Source: Pseudomonas proteolytica (GTDB lineage: Bacteria > Pseudomonadota > Gammaproteobacteria > Pseudomonadales > Pseudomonadaceae). From it: DNA of 64,000 nt. The DNA is taken from the NCBI RefSeq assembly GCF_007858275.1, contig NZ_VFEV01000005.1:124001-188000 (forward strand), read 5' to 3'. The translations under genes and the position numbers were made by a program. The notes beneath the pieces were generated by a model. It was not told the origin of the DNA. It did not search any database and worked only from the letters and a program-made list of their open reading frames with translations. Numbering within the stretch: the stretch's first letter is position 1; each line of letters opens with the position of its first letter. Below, in pieces: positions 37,963-48,369 of the stretch.

Positions 37963-38583
37963 TCAGTTCAGGGCGTTCCAGGCAGCGACATACGCCTGGG
38001 CACGGCTCGCCACCTGCTCGACCGTCATGCCGGGCTTGTACAGCCCGGAACCCAGGCCAAACCCCTTGACCCCGGCGTCGACGAACACTTGCATGTTGTC
38101 TGGGGTAATCCCGCCCACCGGCAGCAATACCGTGCCGGCCGGCAACACCGCCAGCCAGGCCTTGACCACCGCCGGACCCATTTGCTCGGCCGGGAACAGC
38201 TTCAGCACATCGGCACCTTCGGCCAGGGCGGCAAAGGCTTCGGTGGGGGTCGCAACGCCGGGCGACAGGTACAGGCCCGCAGCTTTTGCCGCACGTAGCA
38301 CCTTGGCGTCGCTGTGGGGCATGACGATGACCTGGCCACCGGCCGCCTTCACCTGTTCCACCTGCTCGGGCGTCAGCACCGTGCCGGCGCCGATCAGGCA
38401 ATCGGCGGGCAACGTCTCACGCAGGGTGCGGATGCTGGTGTAGGGATCGGGCGAGTTGAGCGGCACTTCGATTACCCGCAACCCGGCCTGATACAGCACC
38501 TGGCCGACAGCGCCGGCCTCATCCGGGCGCAGGCCCCGCAGGATCGCGATCAAACCGTTGTGTGTGAGTGCTTGCTTGAGCAT
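37963..38583 (-). CDS. dgoA: 2-dehydro-3-deoxy-6-phosphogalactonate aldolase
   Basis: A 206-residue class I aldolase of the KDPG/KHG family that cleaves KDPGal to pyruvate and glyceraldehyde 3-phosphate. GLIAILRGLRPDEA, RVIEVPLNSPDP with the catalytic Glu, and GADVLKLFPAEQMGP with the Schiff-base Lys are visible. VIEVPLNSP with KLFPA marks the DgoA branch rather than Eda. The start at 38583 is one base after the dgoK stop, so the two are coupled. Confidence 0.92.
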   Translation of the reverse strand: MLKQALTHNGLIAILRGLRPDEAGAVGQVLYQAGLRVIEVPLNSPDPYTSIRTLRETLPADCLIGAGTVLTPEQVEQVKAAGGQVIVMPHSDAKVLRAAKAAGLYLSPGVATPTEAFAALAEGADVLKLFPAEQMGPAVVKAWLAVLPAGTVLLPVGGITPDNMQVFVDAGVKGFGLGSGLYKPGMTVEQVASRAQAYVAAWNALN

Positions 38584-38584
38584 G

Positions 38585-39550
38585 TCAGGCCTCGATTGCA
38601 GGTTGAGTGAGCCCGGCGGCCAGCGCCAATTGCCACAGGCCGCGCTCGGTCGCTTGTTGCGCGAGGCTGACTTGGCTGAAACCACACAGGGCGAGGGCGC
38701 GTTGATAACGGGCGCAGAGGGCGGTGGCGCCTACCAGGATGATCGGCGTGTTGCGAGTACGGTCGGGCAAGCCGGCCAGTTCATGGCCGATCAGCAGGCC
38801 GGACAGGTAGTCCGACTGCTGCTCGGCAGCCAGTTCGGCGGTCAGCCCCAGCGTGCGCGCGCTGAATAGCGTCGACAGCACACCGCGTTGGCCGTCCTGT
38901 GAAAGCGCCACGCGCACGCCTCGGTCAAAGGCCTCAGCCTGGAACTGCCCGACGATCTTTTGCGTGCGCCCGAGAATGCTGTGGGTGCTCAGCACCGCGA
39001 ACAGCTCACCGGTCATGAAGGTGTCAAAGTGGGTGATGCGACCTGCAATTACCTCGACCCATTTGGAATGGCTGCCGGGCAGGCCGATCAATAACTCAGC
39101 GCTGGCCGCAAAGCTTTGCAGCACGCCGAGCACCTGGGTTTCTTCGCCGCGCATCACGTTGGGCAAACCGACCTGCTCGATCACGCCGGGCACGATATGC
39201 ACATCGACACCGCGCCGGCTGCGCACCTTGTGTAGCGCCAGGCCCAGGCTGGCGACGTCGACCGGCGTATGGCGATAGGCCGCTTCGCTCCAACCCTGGG
39301 CGCTGCCGACCATGCCGCAGGCAATCACCGGCAGAGCGGGCTGCGCGTCGAGCCAGTCGCCGCACGCGGCATCAAAGGCCAGCTCAAAACCATCACTGCA
39401 GTGAACGCCGGCAATCAACCGCGGTTCACTGGGCAAATGCATGATTCCCGACGCCAGCGAGCGCTGTTCGAGGACCTGGCCATCGGGGCCGAGTTTATAA
39501 GCACGAAGGGAACTGGTTCCCCAATCGAGCGCGATCAAGTGCGCTGGCAT
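38585..39550 (-). CDS. dgoK: 2-dehydro-3-deoxygalactonokinase
   Basis: A 321-residue kinase that phosphorylates 2-keto-3-deoxygalactonate at C6. The actin-like ATPase start IALDWGTSSLRAYKLG and the segment LIGLPGSHSKWVEV are typical of DgoK. It is the first gene of the operon read dgoK-dgoA-dgoD-transporter. No DgoR-type GntR regulator lies beside it, unlike in enterobacteria. Confidence 0.92.
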   Translation of the reverse strand: MPAHLIALDWGTSSLRAYKLGPDGQVLEQRSLASGIMHLPSEPRLIAGVHCSDGFELAFDAACGDWLDAQPALPVIACGMVGSAQGWSEAAYRHTPVDVASLGLALHKVRSRRGVDVHIVPGVIEQVGLPNVMRGEETQVLGVLQSFAASAELLIGLPGSHSKWVEVIAGRITHFDTFMTGELFAVLSTHSILGRTQKIVGQFQAEAFDRGVRVALSQDGQRGVLSTLFSARTLGLTAELAAEQQSDYLSGLLIGHELAGLPDRTRNTPIILVGATALCARYQRALALCGFSQVSLAQQATERGLWQLALAAGLTQPAIEA

Positions 39551-39606
39551 TGCTTCACCTGGAATGTGGCAGATGGCCGACTATAAACCTAAGGCTCTGG
39601 ATATCT

Positions 39607-39635
39607 CAATATATAAATACTGATCCCATATATTG
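39607..39635. promoter_or_regulatory. Inverted repeat upstream of dgoK
   Basis: CAATATAT at 39607-39614 is exactly inverted as ATATATTG at 39628-39635, 57 bases or more ahead of the dgoK start, in an A/T-rich spacer. It is a candidate operator for the unseen regulator of the galactonate operon. Confidence 0.4.
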
Positions 39636-39713
39636 GAACAACGTAGAAAAAATCCCCACGTCCCCGTGCTGCTCTACGCACATAAACGTGAGGATTCGAC
39701 CGACAGAAACTGG

Positions 39714-40040
39714 TTAAAAAATAGACAAATCCAACGGACGCATGGCCCCCATCCAGATCGCGTAGTCGGTATGGTCCTTCAGGTCATCGCCGGTATCCGG
39801 GTGCAGAAACACCACCAAACCGTTGCGATTGAGGGCCAACCACGGCAACGCCACGCCGATGTACTGCGGGTCGAAGGCCAACTGGCAACTCCAGTCCGGA
39901 TGCGGCCCCACCGCACGCTCATGCATGCGCCCCACGCGCACCGGGAAGATGGCCGCCGCTTCTTCACAGAGCTTGCGCGCCTGATCGAGCGTGCTGGCGT
40001 CGAAGTAGATATGGGCGTGATAACCCTTGATACGTTGCAT
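39714..40040 (-). CDS. DOPA 4,5-dioxygenase family protein
   Basis: A 108-residue protein from the ATG at 40040. IKGYHAHIYFDASTLDQARKL is the family start, and the following HERAVGPHPDWSCQLAF and GLVVFLHPDTGDDLKDHTDY provide the remaining conserved histidines. Members are small metal-dependent extradiol dioxygenases acting on DOPA-like catechols; the substrate in bacteria is usually unknown. It stands between the galactonate operon and the choline-sulfate locus. Confidence 0.85.
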   Translation of the reverse strand: MQRIKGYHAHIYFDASTLDQARKLCEEAAAIFPVRVGRMHERAVGPHPDWSCQLAFDPQYIGVALPWLALNRNGLVVFLHPDTGDDLKDHTDYAIWMGAMRPLDLSIF

Positions 40041-40071
40041 GACTGGCTCCGGACTCGTTGATCGGCCGATC

Positions 40072-41022
40072 CTAGACCGCAATCGACGGCAGGGCCAGCC
40101 CGACCAGCGATTGCGCGCTGCTGGCCTGCTCGGCCACCAGCCAGTCGACAAACCGCTCGATCAACTGCCCGCGCCGCTTACGCTGGGGCAATACCACGTA
40201 ATACCCAAAGCGCGAGATCACCGTGTCGCCAATCGGACGGCACAGCCACTTTTGCTCCAACAGGTTATCCACTAGGTGGCGCCAGCCGATGGCCACACCC
40301 TGGCCGGCAATCGCCGCCTGGATCAGCAGCGTGTAATTGTCGAAACGCAGCGGCCCCGGGGTCGGCGCGGCGCTGATCCCCAGTTCGCGAAATACCCCGC
40401 TCCAGTCGAACCACTGACTGTTGTTCTCCTGACGCAGGTGCAGCAACGGCAACTCTTGCAGGCCCTGCAACGACAACGGCGTGGTGCGGCCCTTGAGCAG
40501 TTGCGGGCTGCACACCGGAAACACTTCTTCGTTGAACAGCCACTGGCTGTCGCCCTGCTTGAAACGACCGTCACCAAACAGCACCGCCACGTCGATATCA
40601 CTGCGCAAGGTCGCGTGATTGCGCTCGCTGGTGACCAGGCTCACATCCACCTGCGGGTTGGCTTCGTGAAAGCGATGCAGACGCGGCATCAACCAGTAGG
40701 CGGCGAAGGCAAAGTCGGTGGCCACTTGCAGCACTTCATGTTGATCCTGTTGGGTGATCGTGCTCAGGCCCGTGTTGATGCTCTGCAAGCCGGCCTGCAC
40801 GTGTTCGAACAACAGCCTGCCCGCATCCGTCAATTCGATGCCCCGGTAGATACGGTCGAACAGACGCACCGCCAGCTGGTCCTCCAGGCGCTTGATCTGC
40901 TGGCTGACCGCCGGCTGGGTAGTGCCCAGCTCCATCGCTGCTGCCGTGAAGCTGCGATGACGGGCCGCGGCTTCAAAGGCACGCAGCAGGTCCAGCGACA
41001 GGTTTCCCAGGGCTTCATACAT
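40072..41022 (-). CDS. LysR-family regulator of choline-sulfate use
   Basis: A 316-residue LysR-type regulator. The helix-turn-helix is SFTAAAMELGTTQPAVSQQ, followed by IKRLEDQLAVRLF; the effector domain starts near EVLQVATDFAFAAYWLMPRL, as in the GcvA-like branch. It is divergent from betC, the arrangement of the choline-sulfate utilisation regulator family, so it likely activates betC and the following genes in response to choline-O-sulfate or choline. The inducer is inferred. Confidence 0.85.
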   Translation of the reverse strand: MYEALGNLSLDLLRAFEAAARHRSFTAAAMELGTTQPAVSQQIKRLEDQLAVRLFDRIYRGIELTDAGRLLFEHVQAGLQSINTGLSTITQQDQHEVLQVATDFAFAAYWLMPRLHRFHEANPQVDVSLVTSERNHATLRSDIDVAVLFGDGRFKQGDSQWLFNEEVFPVCSPQLLKGRTTPLSLQGLQELPLLHLRQENNSQWFDWSGVFRELGISAAPTPGPLRFDNYTLLIQAAIAGQGVAIGWRHLVDNLLEQKWLCRPIGDTVISRFGYYVVLPQRKRRGQLIERFVDWLVAEQASSAQSLVGLALPSIAV

Positions 41023-41125
41023 AAGCAGTACTTATCCTAGACATTGCTTTTCATGGGCTTTACCACGTTTTCCATGGCCTGCATGCTCAATCGCATAAAT
41101 ATTGACTATGGAATGCCGCGAAACC

Positions 41126-42640
41126 ATGAAGCGCAAGAACATTCTTTTCATCATGGCCGATCAAATGGCCGCGCCGTTGCTTCCGTTCTACGGTCCTTCG
41201 CCAATCAAACTGCCCAACCTCAGCCGCCTGGCCGCACAAGGCGTGGTGTTCGACGCCGCGTACTGCAACAGCCCGCTGTGTGCGCCGTCGCGTTTTACCC
41301 TGGTCAGCGGCCAGTTGCCGAGCAAGATCGGCGCCTACGACAACGCGGCGGATTTCCCCGCCGATGTACCGACCTACGCCCACTACCTGCGTCGCCTCGG
41401 CTATCGCACGGCGCTGTCGGGCAAGATGCATTTCTGCGGGCCGGACCAGTTGCACGGCTACGAAGAGCGCCTCACCAGCGATATCTACCCCGCCGACTAC
41501 GGTTGGGCGGTGAACTGGGATGAGCCCGACGTGCGCCCCACCTGGTATCACAATATGTCGTCGGTGCTGCAAGCCGGCCCATGTGTGCGCACCAACCAAC
41601 TGGATTTCGACGAAGAGGTGGTGTTCAAGGCCCAGCAATACCTGTTCGACCATATTCGCGAGGACGGCGACCAGCCGTTCTGCCTGACGGTCTCCATGAC
41701 CCACCCCCACGACCCGTACACCATTCCCAAGCCGTTCTGGGATATGTACGACGATAACGATATCCCGATGCCTACAACGCCGGCCCAGGCCGACCAGGAT
41801 CCGCACTCCCAGCGTCTGCTCAAGGTCTACGACCTGTGGGACAAGCCGCTGCCAGTGGATAAGATCCGCGATGCACGACGGGCTTACTTCGGCGCGTGCA
41901 GCTACATCGACAGCAATGTCGGCAAACTCCTGCAAACCTTGCAAGACACTGGCCTGGCCGAAGACACGATCATCGTGTTCTCCGGCGACCACGGCGACAT
42001 GCTCGGCGAGCGTGGGCTCTGGTACAAAATGCACTGGTTTGAAATGGCCGCCCGCGTGCCGCTGCTGGTCAGTGCGCCAGGGCAATTCCAGGCCGGGCGG
42101 GTGAGCGCGGCGGTGTCCACCGCCGACCTGTTGCCGACCCTGGTGGAGTTGGCCGGCGGTGAACTGGACGCCGACCTGCCTCTGGACGGCCGCTCACTGG
42201 TCCCGCACTTGCAAGGGCAGGGCGGGCATGACGAAGTGTTCGGCGAGTACATGGCCGAAGGCACCATCGGCCCGCTGATGATGATTCGCCGCGGCGCCTA
42301 CAAATTCATCTATAGCGAGGACGATCCCTGCTTGTTGTTCGATGTTCACCGCGACCCTCGTGAGCAGGAAGAACTCAGTCAGTCGCCAGCCCATCGCCCG
42401 CTGTTCGAAGCCTTCCTGGCCGAGGCGCGGGCCAAATGGGACATGCCCGCGATCCACCGGCAAGTGCTCGCCAGCCAGCGCCGCCGGCGTCTGGTATGCG
42501 AAGCCTTGGCGGTGGGCAAACTCAAGAGCTGGGATCACCAGCCGCTGGTCGACGCCAGCCAGCAGTACATGCGCAACCATATCGACCTCGACGATCTGGA
42601 GCGCAAGGCTCGTTATCCACAACCCTGCCAAAACCAATAA
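41126..42640 (+). CDS. betC: Choline-sulfatase
   Basis: A 504-residue type I sulfatase that hydrolyses choline-O-sulfate to choline and sulfate. The start at 41126 gives MKRKNILFIMADQMAAPLLP. The sulfatase signature CAPSR occupies 52-56; Cys52 becomes the formylglycine nucleophile. Metal-binding and choline-sulfatase marks include FSGDHGDMLGERGLWYKM and LTVSMTHPHDPY. The C-terminal DUF-type tail ending in VCEALAVGKLKSWDHQP is specific to BetC. Downstream are a choline-binding protein and a SulP transporter, which make sense for the products. Confidence 0.93.
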   Translation: MKRKNILFIMADQMAAPLLPFYGPSPIKLPNLSRLAAQGVVFDAAYCNSPLCAPSRFTLVSGQLPSKIGAYDNAADFPADVPTYAHYLRRLGYRTALSGKMHFCGPDQLHGYEERLTSDIYPADYGWAVNWDEPDVRPTWYHNMSSVLQAGPCVRTNQLDFDEEVVFKAQQYLFDHIREDGDQPFCLTVSMTHPHDPYTIPKPFWDMYDDNDIPMPTTPAQADQDPHSQRLLKVYDLWDKPLPVDKIRDARRAYFGACSYIDSNVGKLLQTLQDTGLAEDTIIVFSGDHGDMLGERGLWYKMHWFEMAARVPLLVSAPGQFQAGRVSAAVSTADLLPTLVELAGGELDADLPLDGRSLVPHLQGQGGHDEVFGEYMAEGTIGPLMMIRRGAYKFIYSEDDPCLLFDVHRDPREQEELSQSPAHRPLFEAFLAEARAKWDMPAIHRQVLASQRRRRLVCEALAVGKLKSWDHQPLVDASQQYMRNHIDLDDLERKARYPQPCQNQ

Positions 42641-42659
42641 ATCCAGTAAGGGGAAGGCC

Positions 42660-43577
42660 ATGCAAAAGTTATCCACAGTCGTCAGTGCCGCGTTGTTGCT
42701 CAGTGCCACCCACGTGTATGCCGACGCCCGTTGCGAGACGGTGAAGATGGCCGACCCCGGCTGGAGCGACATTGCCGCCACCAACGCCATCGCCGGCTTT
42801 TTACTCAGCGGCATGGGTTACAAGGCCAAGGTCGATACCCTGGCGGTGCCGATCACTTACGGCGGGCTCAAGGACGGCCAGGTGGATGTGTTTTTGGGCA
42901 ACTGGATGCCAGCGCATCAGGGCTTCTACGACAAGTTCGTGGCCAACGGCGATGTGGTGCAACTGGCCAAGAACCTTGAAGGTACGGAGTTCACCCTCGC
43001 GGTGCCGGACTATGTGTGGGAGGCCGGCGTGCATGACTTTGCCGATCTGAATAAATTTGCCGACAAGTTCGACAAGAAGATCTACGGCATCGGGTCCGGC
43101 GCGCCGGCCAACCTTTCGCTGAAGGAAATCATCCAGAAGAACGACTTCGACCTCGGCCAATGGAAGCTGATCGAGTCCAGCGAGCAGGCGATGCTGGCCG
43201 AAGTGTCCAGGGCGGTGAAACGCGAGCGTTTCGTCACCTTTCTCGGCTGGACACCGCACCCGATGAACGTGCAGTTGAAGATGCGCTACCTCAAGGGCGG
43301 GGAAAAATACTTCGGCGACACCGGCAGCGTGTACACCCTGACGCGCAAAGGTTATGCACAGGCATGCCCGAATGTGGCCAAGCTGCTGACCAACCTTAAG
43401 TTCACCCAAGACATGGAGAACAGCATCATGGCCGAGGTGGTGAACAACAAGGTCAGCAATAGCGATGCGGCCAAGGCGTGGATCAAAGCCAACCCGGCGG
43501 TATTGGACAAGTGGCTGGAGGGGGTTGAAACCCTCGATGGCCAGGAGGCATTGGCGGCGGTCAAAGCCAAACTCTAA
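42660..43577 (+). CDS. choX: Choline ABC transporter substrate-binding protein
   Basis: A 305-residue periplasmic binding protein of the OpuAC/ChoX family. It has a signal peptide (KLSTVVSAALLLSATHVYA) and binding-site aromatic residues in MADPGWSDIAATNAI, FLGNWMPAHQGFYDK and TFLGWTPHPMNVQ. GGGGAAGG lies just before the ATG. Stand-alone ChoX/CbcX-type genes borrow a permease and ATPase from elsewhere; none is next to it here. Confidence 0.88.
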   Translation: MQKLSTVVSAALLLSATHVYADARCETVKMADPGWSDIAATNAIAGFLLSGMGYKAKVDTLAVPITYGGLKDGQVDVFLGNWMPAHQGFYDKFVANGDVVQLAKNLEGTEFTLAVPDYVWEAGVHDFADLNKFADKFDKKIYGIGSGAPANLSLKEIIQKNDFDLGQWKLIESSEQAMLAEVSRAVKRERFVTFLGWTPHPMNVQLKMRYLKGGEKYFGDTGSVYTLTRKGYAQACPNVAKLLTNLKFTQDMENSIMAEVVNNKVSNSDAAKAWIKANPAVLDKWLEGVETLDGQEALAAVKAKL

Positions 43578-43612
43578 ATATTGCCCTGGTTCCTACAGGT
43601 CTTCCTATCACC

Positions 43613-43715
43613 CTGTAGGAGCCGGCTTGCCGGCGAAGAATTGGAAAACGCCGCGTTTTTTCAGGCAACCCGCGTTATCGTTATCCATCTTCGCGAGCAA
43701 GCTCGCTCCTACAGT
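43613..43715. repeat. Hybrid REP doublet before the SulP gene
   Basis: A CTGTAGGAGCCGGCTTGCC arm at 43613 faces a CGAGCAAGCTCGCTCCTACAG arm ending at 43715; the arms belong to two REP subtypes. The inner part contains CGCGTTATCGTTATC, the inverse of the loop block in the elements at 15355 and 35205. It occupies most of the gap between choX and the SulP gene. Confidence 0.75.
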
Positions 43716-43729
43716 ATTTCGAGCGATCC

Positions 43730-45292
43730 ATGTCCCGGCCCCACACTCTGCTCCCATTCCTGCGCTGGCTACCGCGCCAGACCCGCGCCAGCGTTGGCCG
43801 GGATGCGATTGTCGGCCTCAGCGGCGCAGTGCTGGCCTTGCCGCAATCGATCGCCTATGCCCTGATCGCCGGCCTGCCTCCCGAATACGGCCTGTATGCG
43901 GCGATCGTCCCGGTGCTGATTGCCTGCCTGTGGGGCTCTTCGTGGCACTTGATCTGCGGCCCGACGGCGGCGATTTCCATAGTGCTCTACGCCAGCATCA
44001 GCCCGCTGGCGGTGCCCGGATCGCAGGACTACATCACCTTGATCCTGTTGCTGACCTTGCTCGCCGGCGTCTTCCAATGGCTGTTGGGCATGTTGCGCTT
44101 TGGCGCGCTGGTCAATTTCGTCTCCCATTCCGTAGTCCTCGGCTTCACCCTTGGCGCGGCAGCTGTCATTGCCCTGGGCCAATTGCCCAACCTGCTGGGG
44201 CTCGACCTGCCCAGCCAGGGCACGGCGTTCAACAGCCTGCTGGCGCTGATCGACCACGGCGGCGAATGGGATCGCCCGTCCCTGGCCCTCGGGCTCGGCA
44301 CCTTGCTGGTGGGCGTGCTGCTCAAATACTGCGTGCCGCGCTGGCCGAGCCTGTTGATTGCCCTGGTCCTCGGCAGCCTGGTGGCGTGGGCGTGGCCGGC
44401 GATGTTCGGGCATGTGGCGCGGGTCAGCTCATTTGTCGGCCAATTGCCGCCGTTCAGCCCGTTGCCGCTGGACCTGGATATGATCCTGCGCCTGCTGCCC
44501 AGCGCCGTGGCGGTCGGCATGTTGGGGCTGGTGACCAGCCTGTCGATTGCCCGCTCGCTGTCGGCGCGTTCGCAGCAGTTGCTCGACGCCAATCAGGAGG
44601 TCCGCGCCCAGGGTTTATCCAATATCGTCGGCGGATTTTTCTCCGGCTACCTGTCGGCCGGATCCTTCACCCGCTCGGGCCTGAGCTACGAGGCGGGCGC
44701 CTGCTCACCACTGGCGGGGGTGTTCTCTGCGTTGTGGGTCGCGCTGTTTGCGCTGTTCGGTGCGGTACTGATCGCGCACATCCCGATCCCGAGCATGGCC
44801 GCCAGCATCCTGCTGATCTGCTGGGGCCTGGTGGATCATCGGGGCATTCGCGCACTGTGGCGGGTCAGCCGCGCGGAGTTTGTGGTGATGGGCCTGACAT
44901 GCCTGGCCACCTTGCTGCTAGAGCTGCAAACGGCGATTTATGCAGGCGTGCTGGCGTCGCTGTTCTTCTACCTCAAGCGCACCTCGCAACCACGGGTGCA
45001 ACAGTGGCGCGACGGTGACGATGATGTGCTGCGGGTCGGCGGCTCGATCTTCTTTGGCGCCAGCCACTACCTGCAAGTGCGCTTGCAGCGCCTGCAAGGC
45101 CAACGGGTGGTGATCGAGGCGCAACAGATCAACTTTATCGACTATTCCGGGGTGGAGATGCTGCACCAGGAAGCCCGCCGTTTGCGCGGGTTGGGGCGCA
45201 GCCTGACGTTGCGCCGGGCGCGGCCGCAGGTGGTCGAAGAATTGAAAAAGCTGGAAGGGGCCGACAAGTGCCCGATCCATTTCGAAGACTGA
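43730..45292 (+). CDS. SulP-family sulfate/anion transporter with STAS domain
   Basis: A 520-residue inner-membrane transporter. The N-terminal about 400 residues hold ten or more membrane segments with the SulP marks ALPQSIAYALIAGLPPEYGLYA and SYEAGACSPLAGVFSALW; a C-terminal STAS domain runs from about 420 (VEAQQINFIDYSGVEMLH-like strand). It lies directly after betC-choX, so a role in moving the sulfate set free from choline-O-sulfate is plausible; bicarbonate or other anions remain possible. Confidence 0.87.
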   Translation: MSRPHTLLPFLRWLPRQTRASVGRDAIVGLSGAVLALPQSIAYALIAGLPPEYGLYAAIVPVLIACLWGSSWHLICGPTAAISIVLYASISPLAVPGSQDYITLILLLTLLAGVFQWLLGMLRFGALVNFVSHSVVLGFTLGAAAVIALGQLPNLLGLDLPSQGTAFNSLLALIDHGGEWDRPSLALGLGTLLVGVLLKYCVPRWPSLLIALVLGSLVAWAWPAMFGHVARVSSFVGQLPPFSPLPLDLDMILRLLPSAVAVGMLGLVTSLSIARSLSARSQQLLDANQEVRAQGLSNIVGGFFSGYLSAGSFTRSGLSYEAGACSPLAGVFSALWVALFALFGAVLIAHIPIPSMAASILLICWGLVDHRGIRALWRVSRAEFVVMGLTCLATLLLELQTAIYAGVLASLFFYLKRTSQPRVQQWRDGDDDVLRVGGSIFFGASHYLQVRLQRLQGQRVVIEAQQINFIDYSGVEMLHQEARRLRGLGRSLTLRRARPQVVEELKKLEGADKCPIHFED

Positions 45293-45307
45293 ATTCGCTC
45301 AAAAACT

Positions 45308-45333
45308 GTGGGAGCTGGCTTGCCTGCTCCCAC
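45308..45333. terminator. Short REP-derived hairpin between convergent SulP and aroE genes
   Basis: GTGGGAGC and GCTCCCAC pair perfectly around a 10-base loop, 15 bases after the SulP stop and 24 before the aroE stop. The sequence is a collapsed REP unit and may act as a bidirectional terminator, though the T-run is weak. Confidence 0.5.
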
Positions 45334-45357
45334 ATTTGATCTTCAGCGACCTGAAAA

Positions 45358-46181
45358 TCATTGGGTTGCCAACTGGCGCCGCAGCTCGGTCAGCACCGGC
45401 GCCGAATCCGGGCGCACGCCGCGCCACAGGTAGAAGGCTTCCGCCGCTTGCTCCACCAACATGCCCAGGCCATCCATCGCCACTGCCGCGCCGTGCTCTG
45501 TGGCCCAGCGGCAGAAGGCCGTCGGTTCCTTGGCATACATCATGTCGTAGCAAAAGGTCTTGCCCGGTTCGATCAGGCTGCTGGCAATCGGCGGTACATC
45601 GCCTGACAGGCTCGCGGAGGTGGCGTTGATGATCAAGTCCACCGGCTCACTCAGCCAGTCGAAGCCGCTGGCAGACACCGGCCCCAGGTCATCGAACAGT
45701 TCGGCCAGCAACTCGGCTTTTTCCACGGTGCGGTTGGCGATGATCAGCGAGGCTGGCTGTTGCGCCAGCAGCGGCTCCAAGGCCCCACGCACCGCGCCAC
45801 CGGCACCGAGCAGCAGGATGCGCTTGCCCGCCAGGCTCAAGCCGGCGTTGACGGTCAAGTCGCGCACCAGGCCAGCACCGTCGGTGTTATCACCCAACAG
45901 GCTGCCATCGGCCAGCTTGCTCAGGGTGTTCACCGCGCCTGCGCGTTGCGCGCGCTCGGTCAGGGCGTTGGCCAGGCGATAGGCCTCTTCCTTGAACGGC
46001 ACGGTGACGTTGGCGCCGCGCCCATGCAGGAAAAACTCCCGGGCGCAGCCGGTGAAATCCTCAAGCGGCGCCAGCAACGTGCTGTAGTCCAGCGCCTCGC
46101 CCGTCTGCTCGGCAAACAGGCGATGAATCAACGGCGACTTGCTGTGGCCGATGGGGTTGCCGAACACCACATAACGATCCA

Positions 46182-46182
<1 letters not shown>
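45358..46182 (-). CDS. aroE: Shikimate dehydrogenase
   Basis: A 274-residue NADP-dependent enzyme reducing 3-dehydroshikimate in the aromatic amino-acid pathway. Catalytic Lys64 ([10 protein letters not shown]) and Asp101 (GDNTDGAG) are in place, the dinucleotide loop is [13 protein letters not shown] and [11 protein letters not shown] follows. Its ATG overlaps the hemF stop (TGATG), as in other pseudomonads. Confidence 0.95.
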
Positions 46183-47138
<956 letters not shown>

Positions 47139-47274
47139 CTACGCGAGGCCATTGGGCGTCGGCGGCAAAGGGGCGCACAGGATACCACCGCGCCGGGCGC
47201 TGCCACAGTTGACGAAGATCAAGCATAGGAGTCCGATAGGAGCCTTTCGCGAAACAGACTTGAGGACAGAGCAG

Positions 47275-48252
47275 ATGGCCAAACGTATCCAGTTCAGCGC
47301 CCATGGCGGCCCCGAAGTACTTGAGTATGTGGACTACACGCCGGCAGAACCGGGCCCGCAACAGGTACGTGTGCGTAACCAGGCCATTGGCCTGAATTTT
47401 ATCGATACCTATTACCGCAGTGGCCTGTATGCACCGCCGGCCTTGCCCTCGGGCCTGGGCGCGGAAGGCGCTGGGGTGGTGGATGCGGTGGGCAGCGAAG
47501 TCAGCCAGTTCAAGGTCGGCGACCGCGTGGCCTACGGCAGCGGCCCCCTCGGTGCCTACAGCGAGCTGCACGTGCTGCCAGCGGCCAACCTGGTGCACCT
47601 GCCGGATGGGATCAGCTTCGAACAGGCTGCTGGGGCCATGCTCAAAGGCCTGACCGTGCAGTACCTGCTGCGCCAGACCTATGAATTGAAAGGCGGTGAA
47701 ACCATCCTGTTCCACGCCGCTGCCGGTGGCGTCGGCTCCCTGGCCTGCCAATGGGCCAAGGCCCTGGGTGTGAAGTTGATCGGTACGGTCAGTTCGCCGG
47801 AAAAAGCCGCCCTGGCCAAATCCCTCGGCGCCTGGGAAACCATCGACTACAGCAAGGAAAACGTCCCACAGCGCGTACTGGAACTGACCGACGGCAAGAA
47901 ATGCCCGGTGGTGTACGACGGCGTCGGCAAGGACACCTGGCTCGCCTCGCTGGACAGCGTCGCGCCCCGGGGCCTGCTGGTGAGTTTCGGTAATGCGTCA
48001 GGTGCGGTGGACGGGGTGAACCTGGGGATTCTGGCGGCGAAAGGTTCGCTGTACGTGACCCGGCCGACACTGGCGACCTACGCCAACAATCCGCAGAACC
48101 TGCAGGCCATGGCCGACGACCTGTTTGCCATGATCGAAAGCGGCAAGGTGCGGATTGATATCAACCAGCGGTATTCCCTGGCGGACGCGGCGAAGGCGCA
48201 GGTGGAGTTGTCGGGGCGACGGACGACTGGGTCGACCATTTTGCTGCCGTAA
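47275..48252 (+). CDS. qor: NADPH:quinone reductase
   Basis: A 325-residue zinc-free medium-chain dehydrogenase. The start MAKRIQFSAHGGPEVLEYV, the substrate-domain segment GLNFIDTYYRSGLY, and the nucleotide-binding AAAGGVGSLACQWAKALG identify the Qor group. It reduces quinones with NADPH. The gene is placed between hemF and tsaC as in other pseudomonads. Confidence 0.93.
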   Translation: MAKRIQFSAHGGPEVLEYVDYTPAEPGPQQVRVRNQAIGLNFIDTYYRSGLYAPPALPSGLGAEGAGVVDAVGSEVSQFKVGDRVAYGSGPLGAYSELHVLPAANLVHLPDGISFEQAAGAMLKGLTVQYLLRQTYELKGGETILFHAAAGGVGSLACQWAKALGVKLIGTVSSPEKAALAKSLGAWETIDYSKENVPQRVLELTDGKKCPVVYDGVGKDTWLASLDSVAPRGLLVSFGNASGAVDGVNLGILAAKGSLYVTRPTLATYANNPQNLQAMADDLFAMIESGKVRIDINQRYSLADAAKAQVELSGRRTTGSTILLP

Positions 48253-48270
48253 CATTTCGGCTGCTTGGAA

Positions 48271-48358
48271 TGCCGCCATCGCGGGCAAACCCGCTCCCAC
48301 ATTCGAACGCATTCCCGGGTTGGAAATCGGTCGAATGTGGGGCTTGCCCGCGATGGCA
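48271..48358. repeat. REP doublet between qor and tsaC
   Basis: The arm at 48271-48306 (TGCCGCCATCGCGGGCAA then CCCGCTCCCACATTCGA) is inverted with some changes at 48331-48358. It lies between the ends of two convergent genes. Confidence 0.8.
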
Positions 48359-48369
48359 GTACCACGGTC

